From: Dolichospermum compactum NIES-806
GTDB taxonomy: Bacteria; Cyanobacteriota; Cyanobacteriia; Cyanobacteriales; Nostocaceae
Reading direction: 5' to 3'
DNA length: 64,000 bases
Assembly (NCBI RefSeq): GCF_002368115.1
Contig: NZ_AP018316.1
Location: forward strand, 399,102-463,101
A program made the position numbers and the translations under genes. Shown one piece after another: positions 54,372-64,000 of the stretch. Each line of letters opens with the position of its first letter. Position 1 is the first letter of the stretch. Under the pieces are notes generated by a model that worked only from the letters and a program-made list of their open reading frames with translations, was not told the DNA's origin and searched no databases.

Positions 54372-54559
54372 AAAAAAATTTGATTTTTGCAAAAGCACGC
54401 AGTTAATTATGCAGTAATCTTGGAGATTGTTGTATTTAATCCTGAAAGGGGTTAAGTGCGAACCACTATTCCTTCCTATGTTGTTATACAGCTTGGGTGG
54501 AATTTGCGGTAGCGTGCTGGAGGCATCAGCCATATTTGCGATATTTCGCGGCAGGAAAG

Positions 54560-57178
54560 ATGAAAACTCAGCAATTTTTGCAGTCATTGAGTCAGCAATT
54601 AAAGCAATGGCAACGACAGTATAAACTTCTATTCCGTCAAGGAGAGTGCCAACGGAAACTGCATAGGAATTTTTTCAAAAATCTATTTCTATATTTATCA
54701 GCAAATAGTCACCAAGGAAAACAAGGTAAACGGGGACAAACACAAACATCAACTGCTAAATTGGTGAGAAAAACTGGTGGTGTTGATAAAGTTATTTTCA
54801 GATGGGTACATCAAAAACGCTCCTCAATAATTTTGGTGTTGGCAATATTATCATTGACAAGTGTGGTGGGTCATGATTTATATAATCAGCCAAGAATGAA
54901 AGTTGATAATATTGCCTTGCAAACATTTATTGCTCCCTACACGGATAATATTGAAAATCGAGAAGAGACGGAACAGAAACGTAAAGATGCTATGGATAGG
55001 TCTGTGCCAGTTTTGATGATTGATAACCAGATCAATGATAAAATTAATGAGCATTTAGAAGAAATTTTAGATACAGGTAATCAACTACGAGGGATAGTTG
55101 GTATTTTTCCGTTTTCTGCTACTTCTGTTTTATCAATTTCTACTCAACGTTATTTAAGGAATTTTCCTGAATCAGAATGGCACAAGCTGAAAGTAACTTT
55201 AGAAAATAATAGAAAGCAAAATTTAAGCAAAGAAAATTCCAAATTTTTGTTAATACCACAAAATTCAATAAATAGCAAAAAGTCGTCTAATTCATCAAGT
55301 GTTTCGGTAGTATCGTTGCCTAGTTATGGAAATCATAGTGATGAAGCGTCGTTTATTCAAGCGTTGTCAGAACTAGAGGCTTATCAATTTACTGCTTTAG
55401 AACCTGATTTTTCAGAACTAATTATTCAAATATCACAAATTAGGCAAGGATATAATCAAGCCATTGATAAATTATCACAGCTAGAAAACAAACAGATTCA
55501 AAAAATTTATACAAAATCTGTGATTTTAGATTTAACTGATAATGATTGGTTAAAAATGCAAACTGGAATTCGTCAAATTGCCGGGCGAATTCTTGCTCAA
55601 GGTATATCAGCTGGATTACCCAAACCTATTTTGAATAATGCAGTTAGTTTACAAGTAGAATTATCTGTACCTATTGAAGCTGAATCATTAACAAAAAATA
55701 TATTGTTGGCGGTATTACAACCAAATATTAAACAAGATGAAGCCCAAACTAAACAACAAGGTCAACTGGTAGCTAATAAAATACCGTCTGTGATGATGCA
55801 GATCAGAAAAGGAGAGGTAATTGTTAGTAAAGGAGAAAAAATTACAATTGGTAAATTTCAGATATTAGAACATTATCGCATGATTGGCCGCCAGGTGAAT
55901 TGGCTGGGTTTAACAGTTGTAGCCATGGTTGTGACTGGAGGAATTCAGGTTTTTGTGTGGTTGGAAAGAAAAAGTCATAATTATTTACGACAACGCGATC
56001 GCCTATTAGTTCTCCTGCTGACTCTGAGTGTTCCTGGAGTATTGGCAATCAGTTTGCCCTATACTACTTGGAGTGCCATTGGTTTATTATTAGGCAGTTT
56101 TTATGGTCCAACTGTAGGGATGACGGTGGTGGGATTATTGTCGCTGATACTACCAATTACCACAGATACAAATATTCTAGTATTGTTGGCTGGGGCTGGG
56201 GGGGGGATGTTAAGTAGTTATATAGCCCATAGATTGCGATCGCGTGAAGAATTAGCATTATTAGGTGTTGTCACTGCTCTCACCCAAGGTGGTGTATTCT
56301 TATTATTAAAAATCCTCACCGGTGGGGTTTTTGGTTCGGGTTGGTATATCTTCCAAGCAGCTGGTTTATTTGCTGTATCTGGCTTGTCTTGGAGTGTGGT
56401 GGCTTTGGGTTTAAGTCCTTATCTGGAGACACTATTTGATGTGATTACTCCTATCCGTTTGGCGGAATTAGCTAACCCCAACCGCCCATTATTAAAGCGT
56501 CTGGCGACAGAAGCCCCCGGAACTTTTCAACATACTTTATTAGTGGCTACTTTGGCTGAAGCAGCGGCTAAAGAATTGGGTTGTAATGTAGAATTAGTGA
56601 GGGCGGGAACTTTGTATCATGATATTGGTAAAATGCACGATCCTTTGGGATTTATTGAAAACCAAATCGGCAGTCCTAATAAACATGAAACAGAAATTAA
56701 AGATCCTTGGAAAAGTGCCGAGTTAATTAAAAAGCACGTGACAGAAGGGTTAGTCATGGCGAAAAAACACAGTTTACCAACGGCAATTCAGGCTTTTATT
56801 CCCGAACATCAAGGCACAATGGCGATCGCCTATTTCTATCACCAAGCCCAACAAATAGCCCAAGAAAACCCATCTATCATCGTAGATAAAGCCGATTTTT
56901 GTTATGATGGACCCATCCCTCAATCACGGGAAACAGGCATTGTCATGTTGGCAGATTCTTGTGAAGCCGCATTACGCAGTCTCAAAGATGCAACTCCAGA
57001 AAAAGCATTAAATATGCTAAATAATATTCTCAAAGCCAAATGGCAAGATGAACAATTAATAGATTCGGGCTTGACGAGAGAAGAAATGCCAAAAATTTCC
57101 CAAATATTTGTGGATGTTTGGCAACAATTTCATCACAAACGGATTGCTTACCCGAAAGCAAAAGCTGGTAATTCATAA
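54560..57178 (+). CDS. PgpH-type 7TM-HD phosphohydrolase
   Basis: 872 residues from ATG 54560. N-terminal membrane helix (SSIILVLAILSLTSVVG), long extracytoplasmic 7TMR-HDED region, seven membrane segments (about residues 460-640), then an HD domain: FQHTLLVATLAEAAAKELGC and GTLYHDIGKMHDPLGF. Family members hydrolyse c-di-AMP. Upstream frame to 54497 is open but lacks membrane-protein character, so the later ATG is preferred. Confidence 0.9.
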   Translation: MKTQQFLQSLSQQLKQWQRQYKLLFRQGECQRKLHRNFFKNLFLYLSANSHQGKQGKRGQTQTSTAKLVRKTGGVDKVIFRWVHQKRSSIILVLAILSLTSVVGHDLYNQPRMKVDNIALQTFIAPYTDNIENREETEQKRKDAMDRSVPVLMIDNQINDKINEHLEEILDTGNQLRGIVGIFPFSATSVLSISTQRYLRNFPESEWHKLKVTLENNRKQNLSKENSKFLLIPQNSINSKKSSNSSSVSVVSLPSYGNHSDEASFIQALSELEAYQFTALEPDFSELIIQISQIRQGYNQAIDKLSQLENKQIQKIYTKSVILDLTDNDWLKMQTGIRQIAGRILAQGISAGLPKPILNNAVSLQVELSVPIEAESLTKNILLAVLQPNIKQDEAQTKQQGQLVANKIPSVMMQIRKGEVIVSKGEKITIGKFQILEHYRMIGRQVNWLGLTVVAMVVTGGIQVFVWLERKSHNYLRQRDRLLVLLLTLSVPGVLAISLPYTTWSAIGLLLGSFYGPTVGMTVVGLLSLILPITTDTNILVLLAGAGGGMLSSYIAHRLRSREELALLGVVTALTQGGVFLLLKILTGGVFGSGWYIFQAAGLFAVSGLSWSVVALGLSPYLETLFDVITPIRLAELANPNRPLLKRLATEAPGTFQHTLLVATLAEAAAKELGCNVELVRAGTLYHDIGKMHDPLGFIENQIGSPNKHETEIKDPWKSAELIKKHVTEGLVMAKKHSLPTAIQAFIPEHQGTMAIAYFYHQAQQIAQENPSIIVDKADFCYDGPIPQSRETGIVMLADSCEAALRSLKDATPEKALNMLNNILKAKWQDEQLIDSGLTREEMPKISQIFVDVWQQFHHKRIAYPKAKAGNS

Positions 57179-57423
57179 TTAAGATGAAGCTGCACGGAAT
57201 CAGACTTTAATAATAATTTACCGCAGATAAACGCAGATAAACGCAGATAAGAACTGATGAATTATGTGCTGTATTCATGCTTAATGGTTAAAATAGAGAT
57301 ACAGCAGTTTCCAATTATATGACATACATCATAGCCCCCTCATCGCTTGCGGGGAGGGGGTGGGGGGTGGGGTTCACCTCATAACATGGGGAAGTGCTGT
57401 AGAAAAATCACAATAGGAAGATT

Positions 57424-58029
57424 ATGATGAGCGATCGCGACTATACCTTAATTATTGACAAAAGTGGTAGTATGTCCACACCCGACCAAGCGGGCGGAAG
57501 AACTAGATGGCAGATAGCCCAAGAATCTACCATTGCTTTAGCCAGAAAGTGCGAAGAATTTGATCCAGACGGCATTACAGTTTACGTTTTTTCCGGCAGA
57601 TTCAAACGTTATGACAACGTAACTTCTGCCAAAGTAGCCCAGATATTTCAGGAAAATGATCCAGCAGGGACAACCAACTTAGGAAGTGTACTTCAAGATG
57701 CCTTGAATAACTACTTTCAACGCAAAGCCGCTGGTACTACCAAACCTAATGGAGAAACCATTTTAGTCATTACTGATGGTGAACCAGATGATCGCAAAGC
57801 TGTATTTGAAATTATCATTAGTGCGACTCGACAAATGGAAAAAGATGAAGAATTAGGAATTTCCATGATTCAAGTTGGTTCAGATCCTCAAGCTACTAAA
57901 TTTCTTAAAGCCTTAGATGATCAATTACAAAGTGTTGGTGCTAAATTCGATATTTGTGATACCGTAACTTTAGATGATTTAGAAGACATGAGTTTGGCTG
58001 ACGTCTTAATGAATGCCATCACTGATTAA
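57424..58029 (+). CDS. vWA domain protein 1
   Basis: 201 residues: a single von Willebrand A domain with complete MIDAS: LIIDKSGSMSTPDQ, the Thr in DPAGTTNLGS, and LVITDGEPDDRKA. Soluble, acidic. Tandem paralogue follows 35 bp downstream. The first codons include a HIP1 octamer. Function unknown; TerY-like or partner-binding role is possible. Confidence 0.88.
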   Translation: MMSDRDYTLIIDKSGSMSTPDQAGGRTRWQIAQESTIALARKCEEFDPDGITVYVFSGRFKRYDNVTSAKVAQIFQENDPAGTTNLGSVLQDALNNYFQRKAAGTTKPNGETILVITDGEPDDRKAVFEIIISATRQMEKDEELGISMIQVGSDPQATKFLKALDDQLQSVGAKFDICDTVTLDDLEDMSLADVLMNAITD

Positions 58030-58064
58030 TTAACAAAAATTCCTCAAATCTGGAGAGTTTAGTC

Positions 58065-58670
58065 ATGCTAGAAAACCGTGATTACACATTAATTATTGAT
58101 AAAAGCGGTAGCATGGCTACCCCAGATCAAAAAGGTGGGAGAACTAGATGGGTAACAGCACAAGAATCAACTTTGGCCTTAGCCAGTAAATGTGAACAAT
58201 TTGATCCAGATGGCATTACTATTTATTTGTTTTCTGGAAGATTTAAACGTTATGAAAATGTCACATCTGCCAAAGTAACACAAATTTTCACAGAAAATGA
58301 TCCTTCAGGAACAACAGATTTAGCTGGTGTTTTGAAACACGCTACCGATGATTATCTACAACGCAAAGCCTCCGGGACAACTAAACCCAACGGCGAAACA
58401 ATTTTAGTAGTTACTGACGGTGAACCAGATGATCGCAAAGCTGTCATGAAGGTAATTATTGAAGCTTCTCGTCGTTTGGATAGAGATGAAGAATTAGCTA
58501 TTTCCTTTATCCAAGTTGGTAATGATCCTCAAGCTACCCGCTTTTTGAAAATTTTGGATGATGAACTACAAAGTGCAGGTGCTAAGTTTGATATTTGCGA
58601 CACAATCACAATGGATGATATGGAAGATATGAGTTTATCAGAAGTTTTGCTTAATGCTATTAATGACTAG
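58065..58670 (+). CDS. vWA domain protein 2
   Basis: 201 residues, same length as and highly similar to the upstream gene, with MIDAS LIIDKSGSMATPDQ, DPSGTTDLAG and LVVTDGEPDDRKA. A clear tandem duplication. Its TAG stop is part of a CTAG used by the MITE at 58670-58795. Confidence 0.88.
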   Translation: MLENRDYTLIIDKSGSMATPDQKGGRTRWVTAQESTLALASKCEQFDPDGITIYLFSGRFKRYENVTSAKVTQIFTENDPSGTTDLAGVLKHATDDYLQRKASGTTKPNGETILVVTDGEPDDRKAVMKVIIEASRRLDRDEELAISFIQVGNDPQATRFLKILDDELQSAGAKFDICDTITMDDMEDMSLSEVLLNAIND

Positions 58671-58795
58671 CAGCGTTACGCGGAAGTCAAAAGGCAAAAG
58701 CTTGCCCTTGTGAAAACGGGGGTCAAAAATAATATTAATATACAGTAGGCTTTTTGGCAATTTAGAATGCTTGATTTATTTACGCCGTGCTGTAC
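58670..58795. mobile_element. 126-bp CTAG-type MITE at the stop codon of vWA gene 2
   Basis: Right end (reverse complement) GTACAGCACGGCGTAAATAA, left end GCAGCGTTACGCGGAAGTCA; TA duplicated (58668-58669 and 58796-58797). Shares AAGTCAAAAG with the cheA copy and TACAGCACGGCGTAAAT with the end at 5385. Confidence 0.7.
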
Positions 58796-59242
58796 TATAG
58801 CGGTATGCACTTGAATGATTAAGTTGCAAAACCTGTAGGGGTGGGGTTTCCCTCACAAGGGTAGGTATTTAATATTGTCTGTGAAGGCAAGACTGGGAAG
58901 ACTTGGAGGGAACGTAGACAAGGAAGATTTTATCCGCACAATAGTCTTTTAACGGTGTGTTATTGTTGCCAAAAAACATCATCCTGTAGGGTTTTCCTCC
59001 CTTGTCACCTTGTCCACCTTGTCGCCCAAGTCTTGCCCTCACCAGAATGTAAAAAACCTACACCTGTCAGGTGGGGTTTCCCCGCCCTTGATTGTATTGT
59101 ATCTGAACGATAACCACTATATTACCGTTGTGAATTAAAAATTAAAACAGTAGATCCTCCCTCACTTTTCACATCAATTCATAATTTGTTGATAAAATAA
59201 AAAATAAGTTGGGGATCTTAGTATCTTTTAGGAATTACAAAT
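58796..59242. other. Gap with repeat fragments
   Basis: Starts with ATAGCGGTATGCACTTGAAT, also found at 13852-13877 near furA, then GTAGGGGTGGGGTTTCCC and AGGTGGGGTTTCCCCGCC arms and two CCTTGTC/AAGTCTTG motifs. No gene. Confidence 0.55.
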
Positions 59243-59776
59243 ATGGATTCCATTGACAAGCTATTAGCTGAACTCAAAACTGAATATACAGAACCGAAAA
59301 CTACACCACCACAAAATAATTTAACCCCAGTTAAGTTGATTTCATCAACTACAAAATCCGATGTATTGATAGATAATTTGTTATCAGAAGTCCAAGCTGA
59401 TTTGGCGGAAAATAAAACTGAATATGTCCAATCTAACCCGACAAAACCACAGAATAGGTTATCTCCTATTCAATTTGTTCATGCACCTGATTCTAAGTCA
59501 GATGTATTTATCAACGACTTATTAGCAGATGTACAAGCTGATATTTTGGCAAAAGATGCGGCTGAAGCACTGCAAAAACAAGAAGAATTAACACAGGAGA
59601 AAATTCGTCAAGAAAAACTTCAAGTTAAACAGAAAGAAGCTTTACAAAAATCTGCTAAACAATGGTTAGCGAAATTAGATCCATTATCATCAGAAGGAAT
59701 GTGGTTTGAAAAATTTGCTGAAGGTTATCCTAACAAATTAGCAGCCGCAATTGATTATTTACAAAGTAATTCCTAA
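59243..59776 (+). CDS. Helical protein with an internal repeat
   Basis: 177 residues. Three related N-terminal segments (IDKLLAELKTEY, LIDNLLSEVQADLAENKTEY, FINDLLADVQADILAKDAAE) are spaced about 45 residues apart, joined by Pro/Thr-rich linkers; then a charged coiled coil (QEKIRQEKLQVKQKEALQKS) and a conserved-looking end (LDPLSSEGMWFEKFAEGYPN). No family recognised; downstream of the vWA pair, same strand. Confidence 0.65.
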   Translation: MDSIDKLLAELKTEYTEPKTTPPQNNLTPVKLISSTTKSDVLIDNLLSEVQADLAENKTEYVQSNPTKPQNRLSPIQFVHAPDSKSDVFINDLLADVQADILAKDAAEALQKQEELTQEKIRQEKLQVKQKEALQKSAKQWLAKLDPLSSEGMWFEKFAEGYPNKLAAAIDYLQSNS

Positions 59777-59824
59777 ATCTCTATTGAACCCTAATTTTTA
59801 ATCAAAAATTAAATCTTTTTCCCC

Positions 59825-59925
59825 AAACATGGGGGTAGGCACAGAGGCACTACCCCCACATCAACTCTAAATCTTTTGTCCCCAACATGGGGGTAGGCAC
59901 GGGGGCGCTACCCCTACGTAAATGA
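59825..59925. repeat. Two GGGGGTAGGCAC hairpin repeats
   Basis: ATGGGGGTAGGCACAGAGGC and ATGGGGGTAGGCACGGGGGC in tandem, each closing with CTACCCC. Reverse relatives of 27621-27684. Between two convergent genes, so could also terminate transcription. Confidence 0.75.
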
Positions 59926-59947
59926 TTAATTCTGATTTCTGCACATA

Positions 59948-61246
59948 CTAAAATGGTATTTGATCAGTAACAGTGAGGTTTGTATCCTCTGGCGTTGATT
60001 CTACTTTGATTTCTCCTGGCGTTGATTCTACTTTTCTGTCCCATTCTCTTGACTGTACAGCCGTTCGGAATGCAGGATATGGAAATAAACTTTTAAATCC
60101 AGCCAAACGTTCTGTTAAGCCCCCTTGTGCTGTATTCCAAAGACTTTCATAATAGAAAAAAGCTACACCCAGTCCCCGTTGTTGGGCGGCGCGGACTTGA
60201 GATTGAATCTGTTGCATTGATACGGGTTTAGTTCTTAAACCTGCCATGACACCGATGCCGGCAGGAATTTTTTGTTTGACTTCTTCCATTTCTGGACGGG
60301 AAAGCTTGTCAATAAAATGACCTAAATTTTCTTTGTAAACTTGGACAATTAACTCATCTACTATGTCTAATCGTACCCAGTTCAACCAATCTTGGAGTTG
60401 AAATTTATAGGCATGATTATAGTAATTAGGTGAGACAGAGAAAATCATTTTCGGTTTGATTTGTTTGACTGTTTGATTCAGTCTCACCATGAATTCTGTA
60501 ATTTTATTTGCCCGCCAATTTACCCATTCTGGGTTTTGAGGATCATTTGGTGGCGTTTTTTGGGTTTCTTGTTGATATAAGGCAACTGTATATTTATCGT
60601 AGCCAAATTCCGAAGGTAAACTTGTATGATCATCAAACTGAATACCATCAAGATTATATTTCTGAGTAAGTTCTACGAGAAGATCGCTAATAAACTGTTG
60701 GACTTGGGGATGAAATGGATTTAACCAGGAAACCTCTCCACCTGCACTAATAGATGTTTGCGTACCATCTTTTTTTCGTGTTAACCATTCTGGTTTATTC
60801 ATGGCTAATTCGGAACTGGGAGGAGTCATAAACCCAAATTCAAACCAAGGAATTACTAGTAAATTTTGCCGATGGGCTTTATCAATTAAATCAGCAAGAA
60901 TATCATGTCCATCTAAGCCTTGAAATACGAATGGTTGGATTTCTAGACGTTTGGCGACTTGACTAGGATACATGACATAACCAGAGTTCCAAACTACGGG
61001 ATAGATAGTGTTAAAATTGAGTTGTTGCAGTTTTGTGACTGCTTCCTGAACTTTAGTCCTATCTCTAAGAATATCGAGGTCATTATTTGTCATCCATACA
61101 CCACGAATTTCTTGTCGTGATGTTTGGGCTGTTACAGGTGTAAAAGTGTTTCCCCATAAAACTATGAGTAAGGAAATTAAAAACAAGGGCAGAAATGACT
61201 TTTTAAGTATTTTCTGAAAACCAAATGAATAGAAATTGAATTTCAT
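59948..61246 (-). CDS. Glycoside hydrolase-like protein GHL10 (DUF187 type)
   Basis: 432 residues. N-terminal signal/anchor helix (SFLPLFLISLLIVLWGNTF), then the family start QEIRGVWMTNNDLDIL, LNFNTIYPVVWNSGYVMYP, YNLDGIQFDDHTSLPSEFG and IIPWFEFGFM-like VIPWFEFGFM. TIM-barrel secreted hydrolase presumed to act on cell-wall or extracellular polysaccharide. C-terminus has a repeated VESTPGEIK/VESTPED segment. Confidence 0.9.
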   Translation of the reverse strand: MKFNFYSFGFQKILKKSFLPLFLISLLIVLWGNTFTPVTAQTSRQEIRGVWMTNNDLDILRDRTKVQEAVTKLQQLNFNTIYPVVWNSGYVMYPSQVAKRLEIQPFVFQGLDGHDILADLIDKAHRQNLLVIPWFEFGFMTPPSSELAMNKPEWLTRKKDGTQTSISAGGEVSWLNPFHPQVQQFISDLLVELTQKYNLDGIQFDDHTSLPSEFGYDKYTVALYQQETQKTPPNDPQNPEWVNWRANKITEFMVRLNQTVKQIKPKMIFSVSPNYYNHAYKFQLQDWLNWVRLDIVDELIVQVYKENLGHFIDKLSRPEMEEVKQKIPAGIGVMAGLRTKPVSMQQIQSQVRAAQQRGLGVAFFYYESLWNTAQGGLTERLAGFKSLFPYPAFRTAVQSREWDRKVESTPGEIKVESTPEDTNLTVTDQIPF

Positions 61247-61516
61247 TTTAATTTGAAATTATGGCAATGATATAGTATGAGTCAGGAATCACCGAGTCAG
61301 GAGTCAGGAGTGAAACTGACTTGCTGTATGGCTTTGAATTTAGATCCTGTACCTCATTAATCTGTAATCTGCTATATTTGACGGATTTAATCAAAAGTAG
61401 TGCCTGTTCTGAAAATTTTTTTATGGAATGCAAAAAATACGTTTTGAGATTTTATTGATTGACAAGTAATTATATCTCAAAATGGTTCAGTTAAATATAA
61501 AATTCCAGGTTTATGG

Positions 61517-63925
61517 CTATGAATCAGGATGCAAAAAATTGCGTTTAACCAGACTGGCGACGACTGTAGCTAATTCCATTGGTTCAATGGGTTTGGGCAG
61601 ATGTAACTGAAAACCTGCTTGTATAGCTTGCATTCTTTCCACTGCTCCAGTATAAGCTGTTAATGCGGCTGCGGGAATATCTCTGCCTTTTTCAGGGGAT
61701 AGCGATCGCACTTTACGAATTAATGAATAACCGTTTTCCTCTGGCATCCCAATATCACTAATTAAAACATCCGGTGTCCACAGGTTAAGTATTTCCAAAG
61801 CTTCTTGGGCTGATGATACTGTGGTAACTTCCGCTTGGCATTCTTCTAAAACCGTAGCCACAAATTCCCGACTATCAACTTCGTCATCTACAACTAATAC
61901 TTTTACGCCGTCCAGTATGGGCAAAGATGTGGGAGAAGCTAAAAAAATCGAGTCGGATTTTGCTGCTTTTTGCTGATACTTTTGCGCCTCTGTACTATGA
62001 CTTTCTTCTATCAGTGGTAGTTTGACAGTAAATGTTGATCCTTGGTTTTCACCTAAACTTGCGACATCAACAGTACCACCATGCAGTTCTGTTAAATGGC
62101 GCACAAGTGATAATCCTAATCCGAGTCCACCATAGGATCTAGTGCTGGAACTATCAGCTTGACGAAAACGATCAAAGACATAGGGGATAAACTCAGCAGT
62201 AATGCCAATTCCATTGTCAATTACTTGAATTTGAGCATATTTTCTGGGTTGATCATGATCATTTGAGAAATCCGGGCTAATAGCAACTTTATTCAGCCTA
62301 ATTTGAATGTTACCGCCTTGGGGTGTGAATTTGATGGCATTGGTTAATAAATTCCAGATTACCTGTTGCAAGCGATCGCTATCACCGGAAATAATCACAG
62401 CAGTAGTTGAATCCGACAATTCTCCATCATTGGTATTAAAATCCAAATGGATTCCCTTCCCTTCTGCTGCCAGGGACACAGTTTCCATAGCTGACTTAAT
62501 AATAGAAACTAAATCGCAAATCCGAGGATTAAACTTCAACTTACCTCTAATAATGCGGGATATATCTAACAAATCATCAATTAACTGGTTTTGGATCTTG
62601 GCATTGCGTTCAATGGTTTCTAGTCCTTGGGCTATCTGATCTTCTTTAAATTGGCGAGTTCTGAGCAAGTGAGACCAACCGACTATAGCATTGAGAGGTG
62701 ATCGCAATTCATGGGACAAAACCGCCAGAAACTCATCTTTCATCTGGTTAGCTTTCCGTAACTGCTCAGTTTGTGTTTGTAAAGAAGTGATCAAATTAGT
62801 GCGATCTTTTTCAGCTTGTTTCCGCTCCGTAATATCCAAAAATGCCCCGATAGCTCCTCTCGGTTTCCCATCTTCATCAAATAACGGGGCGACATATTCC
62901 AGTAAATTCACAACCGTGCCATCATCATGGACAACATCAACTTCAAAATCCAAAATTTCCACACCATGAGCCGCAGAATATTGTATGGGTAATTCTTGTG
63001 CAGTCAGTTCTCTACCCTGATGGAAAAGTTTAAATTTTGTCGGTCTTTCTGCCACAGGAGCAGTCATGGAAGCATTTCTATCAGGTTGCATCCTCAGTGA
63101 CTTGGCAAAAGCCGGATTCATAGAAATAGTTTGGCATTCTGGATCTTTTGCTATGCCAATACCAATCGGAATCATATCCAACAAAGTTTGTAACTCGGTG
63201 ACTCGTCGCCGTAATTTTTGGTTAAGTTTGAGAATTTTTTTCTTACTTTTCTGGAGTTTCCGGAGTGTGGTTTCCCGTTCACTTAAATCCAGGATAAAGG
63301 CTGTTAACTTCTCCCGTTTTTCTCCCCTTAGCACAAAACCAACCAACACAGGAATACGACTACCATCTTTGCGAATATATTCCTTTTGATATGGTACACA
63401 ACCACCATCTACACTAGACTGAGATTGAGCGATCGCTTGTTCATCTAAATATAAAAATTCCGGTGGTGTCAAATGTCGCCAATCTAAATTACTAGCAAGT
63501 AAATCTTCCCGTGTATAACCAATAATTCTCAAAAATTCGTCGTTTACATCATGAATGCCACCAGAAATATCGCCAGAAATAATCCCAATAATATTAGCAT
63601 TGGCAAAAGTTTGCAGATTCTCATTCTTAATTTTCAACGCATCTTCATCACGGCAATTTTCATGACTGAGGTGATTAATTATTATCGCACTTTGCCAAAT
63701 TAAAATAATCAAAAGTATAATTACAACAAACCCAAGTAGGGAAATAGCAAAAGCATAATTATATAACTTCGCTAATTCACCATTAACTATTAACCAACCC
63801 ACCACAGAAGTGACAATTATTGCCAGCAATAACAACCACCGAGCTATCACGCCACCATCATTAGTTATTACCCGCATTAACCACCGTCGAGAACTCGCCC
63901 ACAGAATCCCCATCGCCACTACCAT
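61517..63925 (-). CDS. Membrane hybrid histidine kinase (PAS-PAS-HisKA-HATPase-REC)
   Basis: 802 residues. Two membrane helices near residues 27-78, PAS 1 (IIGIISGDISGGIHDVNDEF), PAS 2 (MIPIGIGIAKDPE), HisKA FLAVLSHELRSPLNAIVG, ATPase (LLTNAIKFTPQGG, GGLGLGLSLVRHL) and a receiver domain with Asp in VLISDIGMPEENG. Reads as a stress or light sensory kinase; no cognate regulator nearby. Confidence 0.93.
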   Translation of the reverse strand: MVVAMGILWASSRRWLMRVITNDGGVIARWLLLLAIIVTSVVGWLIVNGELAKLYNYAFAISLLGFVVIILLIILIWQSAIIINHLSHENCRDEDALKIKNENLQTFANANIIGIISGDISGGIHDVNDEFLRIIGYTREDLLASNLDWRHLTPPEFLYLDEQAIAQSQSSVDGGCVPYQKEYIRKDGSRIPVLVGFVLRGEKREKLTAFILDLSERETTLRKLQKSKKKILKLNQKLRRRVTELQTLLDMIPIGIGIAKDPECQTISMNPAFAKSLRMQPDRNASMTAPVAERPTKFKLFHQGRELTAQELPIQYSAAHGVEILDFEVDVVHDDGTVVNLLEYVAPLFDEDGKPRGAIGAFLDITERKQAEKDRTNLITSLQTQTEQLRKANQMKDEFLAVLSHELRSPLNAIVGWSHLLRTRQFKEDQIAQGLETIERNAKIQNQLIDDLLDISRIIRGKLKFNPRICDLVSIIKSAMETVSLAAEGKGIHLDFNTNDGELSDSTTAVIISGDSDRLQQVIWNLLTNAIKFTPQGGNIQIRLNKVAISPDFSNDHDQPRKYAQIQVIDNGIGITAEFIPYVFDRFRQADSSSTRSYGGLGLGLSLVRHLTELHGGTVDVASLGENQGSTFTVKLPLIEESHSTEAQKYQQKAAKSDSIFLASPTSLPILDGVKVLVVDDEVDSREFVATVLEECQAEVTTVSSAQEALEILNLWTPDVLISDIGMPEENGYSLIRKVRSLSPEKGRDIPAAALTAYTGAVERMQAIQAGFQLHLPKPIEPMELATVVASLVKRNFLHPDS

Positions 63926-63974
63926 AAATTTTCAATAAGTTGACCGTAATATTATTTTATGTTTCTAACATTAC

Positions 63975-64000
63975 TAGGACTTACGCAAGTGTCACACTAA
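63975..64000. mobile_element. Start of a GGACTTACGCA-family MITE at the window edge
   Basis: AGGACTTACGCAAGTGTCAC followed by ACTAA matches the beginning of the hicA copy at 46168 (AGGACTTACGCAAGTGTCAC). The rest lies outside the window. Confidence 0.8.

Overview
The window reads as chromosome of a filamentous, probably heterocyst-forming cyanobacterium (Nostocales, Anabaena/Nostoc/Dolichospermum-like). Evidence: psaX, ndhB, cobN, devB-devC, a sigC-furA pair with a convergent peptidoglycan-binding gene as in Anabaena, many GCGATCGC (HIP1) octamers, tandem heptamer repeats and several families of small palindromic repeats. No species call is attempted.

Layout. 1-3.9 kb: end of an arylsulfatase gene, an AT-rich orphan with a HEPN-like RX4H motif, and an addiction module whose ParE/RelE toxin is broken. 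3.9-8.6 kb: a heavily decayed accessory island ending at a tRNA-Pro gene. It holds two damaged, partly duplicated copies of a type I restriction-modification locus (hsdM, a PD-(D/E)XK gene, vapBC, hsdS, hsdR), at least four small transposable elements, and what I read as the skeleton of a type V-K CRISPR-associated transposon (CAST): a C-terminal tniQ remnant, a repeat-like GGGTTGAAAG followed by a 17-nt guide identical to the adjacent tRNA-Pro gene behind a GTA PAM, and a transposon end (TGTACA plus three GACATTAATTTG-type sites) 56 bp from that PAM. 8.8-18.7 kb: housekeeping block lipA, gpsA, sigC, furA, peptidoglycan-binding protein, cobN. 18.7-25.1 kb: accessory stretch with vapBC (antitoxin frameshifted), gene remnants, a complete IS4-type element interrupting a small gene, nanE, and an ImmA/IrrE-PIN pair. 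25.2-33.2 kb: ygfZ-like gene, DUF5331-like gene, a 2Fe-2S protein, devB-devC (no devA), an IS5-like element, tilS. 33.5-39.1 kb: a palindrome-bearing coiled-coil gene, a broken cheA, and a hybrid histidine kinase. 39.7-44.2 kb: natD-like permease, psaX, a second lipA, ndhB. 44.4-49.3 kb: a second accessory stretch with Uma2 genes, a TumE/TumA-like pair, hicAB with hicA split by a small element, a collapsed methylase gene and a tnpB remnant. 49.7-64 kb: topA, aroQ, an ADP-ribosylglycohydrolase-like gene, a PgpH-type HD hydrolase, a tandem pair of vWA proteins, a GHL10 hydrolase and a PAS-PAS hybrid kinase.

The housekeeping genes are intact and ordinary. The accessory regions are dominated by toxin-antitoxin modules and restriction genes in different states of decay, with small non-autonomous elements causing much of the damage. 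In several cases removing the element and one copy of its target duplication restores the reading frame exactly. The CAST remnant with its self-encoded tRNA guide is the most notable signal; tnsB, tnsC, cas12k and a CRISPR array are not in the window, so it is interpreted as a non-autonomous relic.
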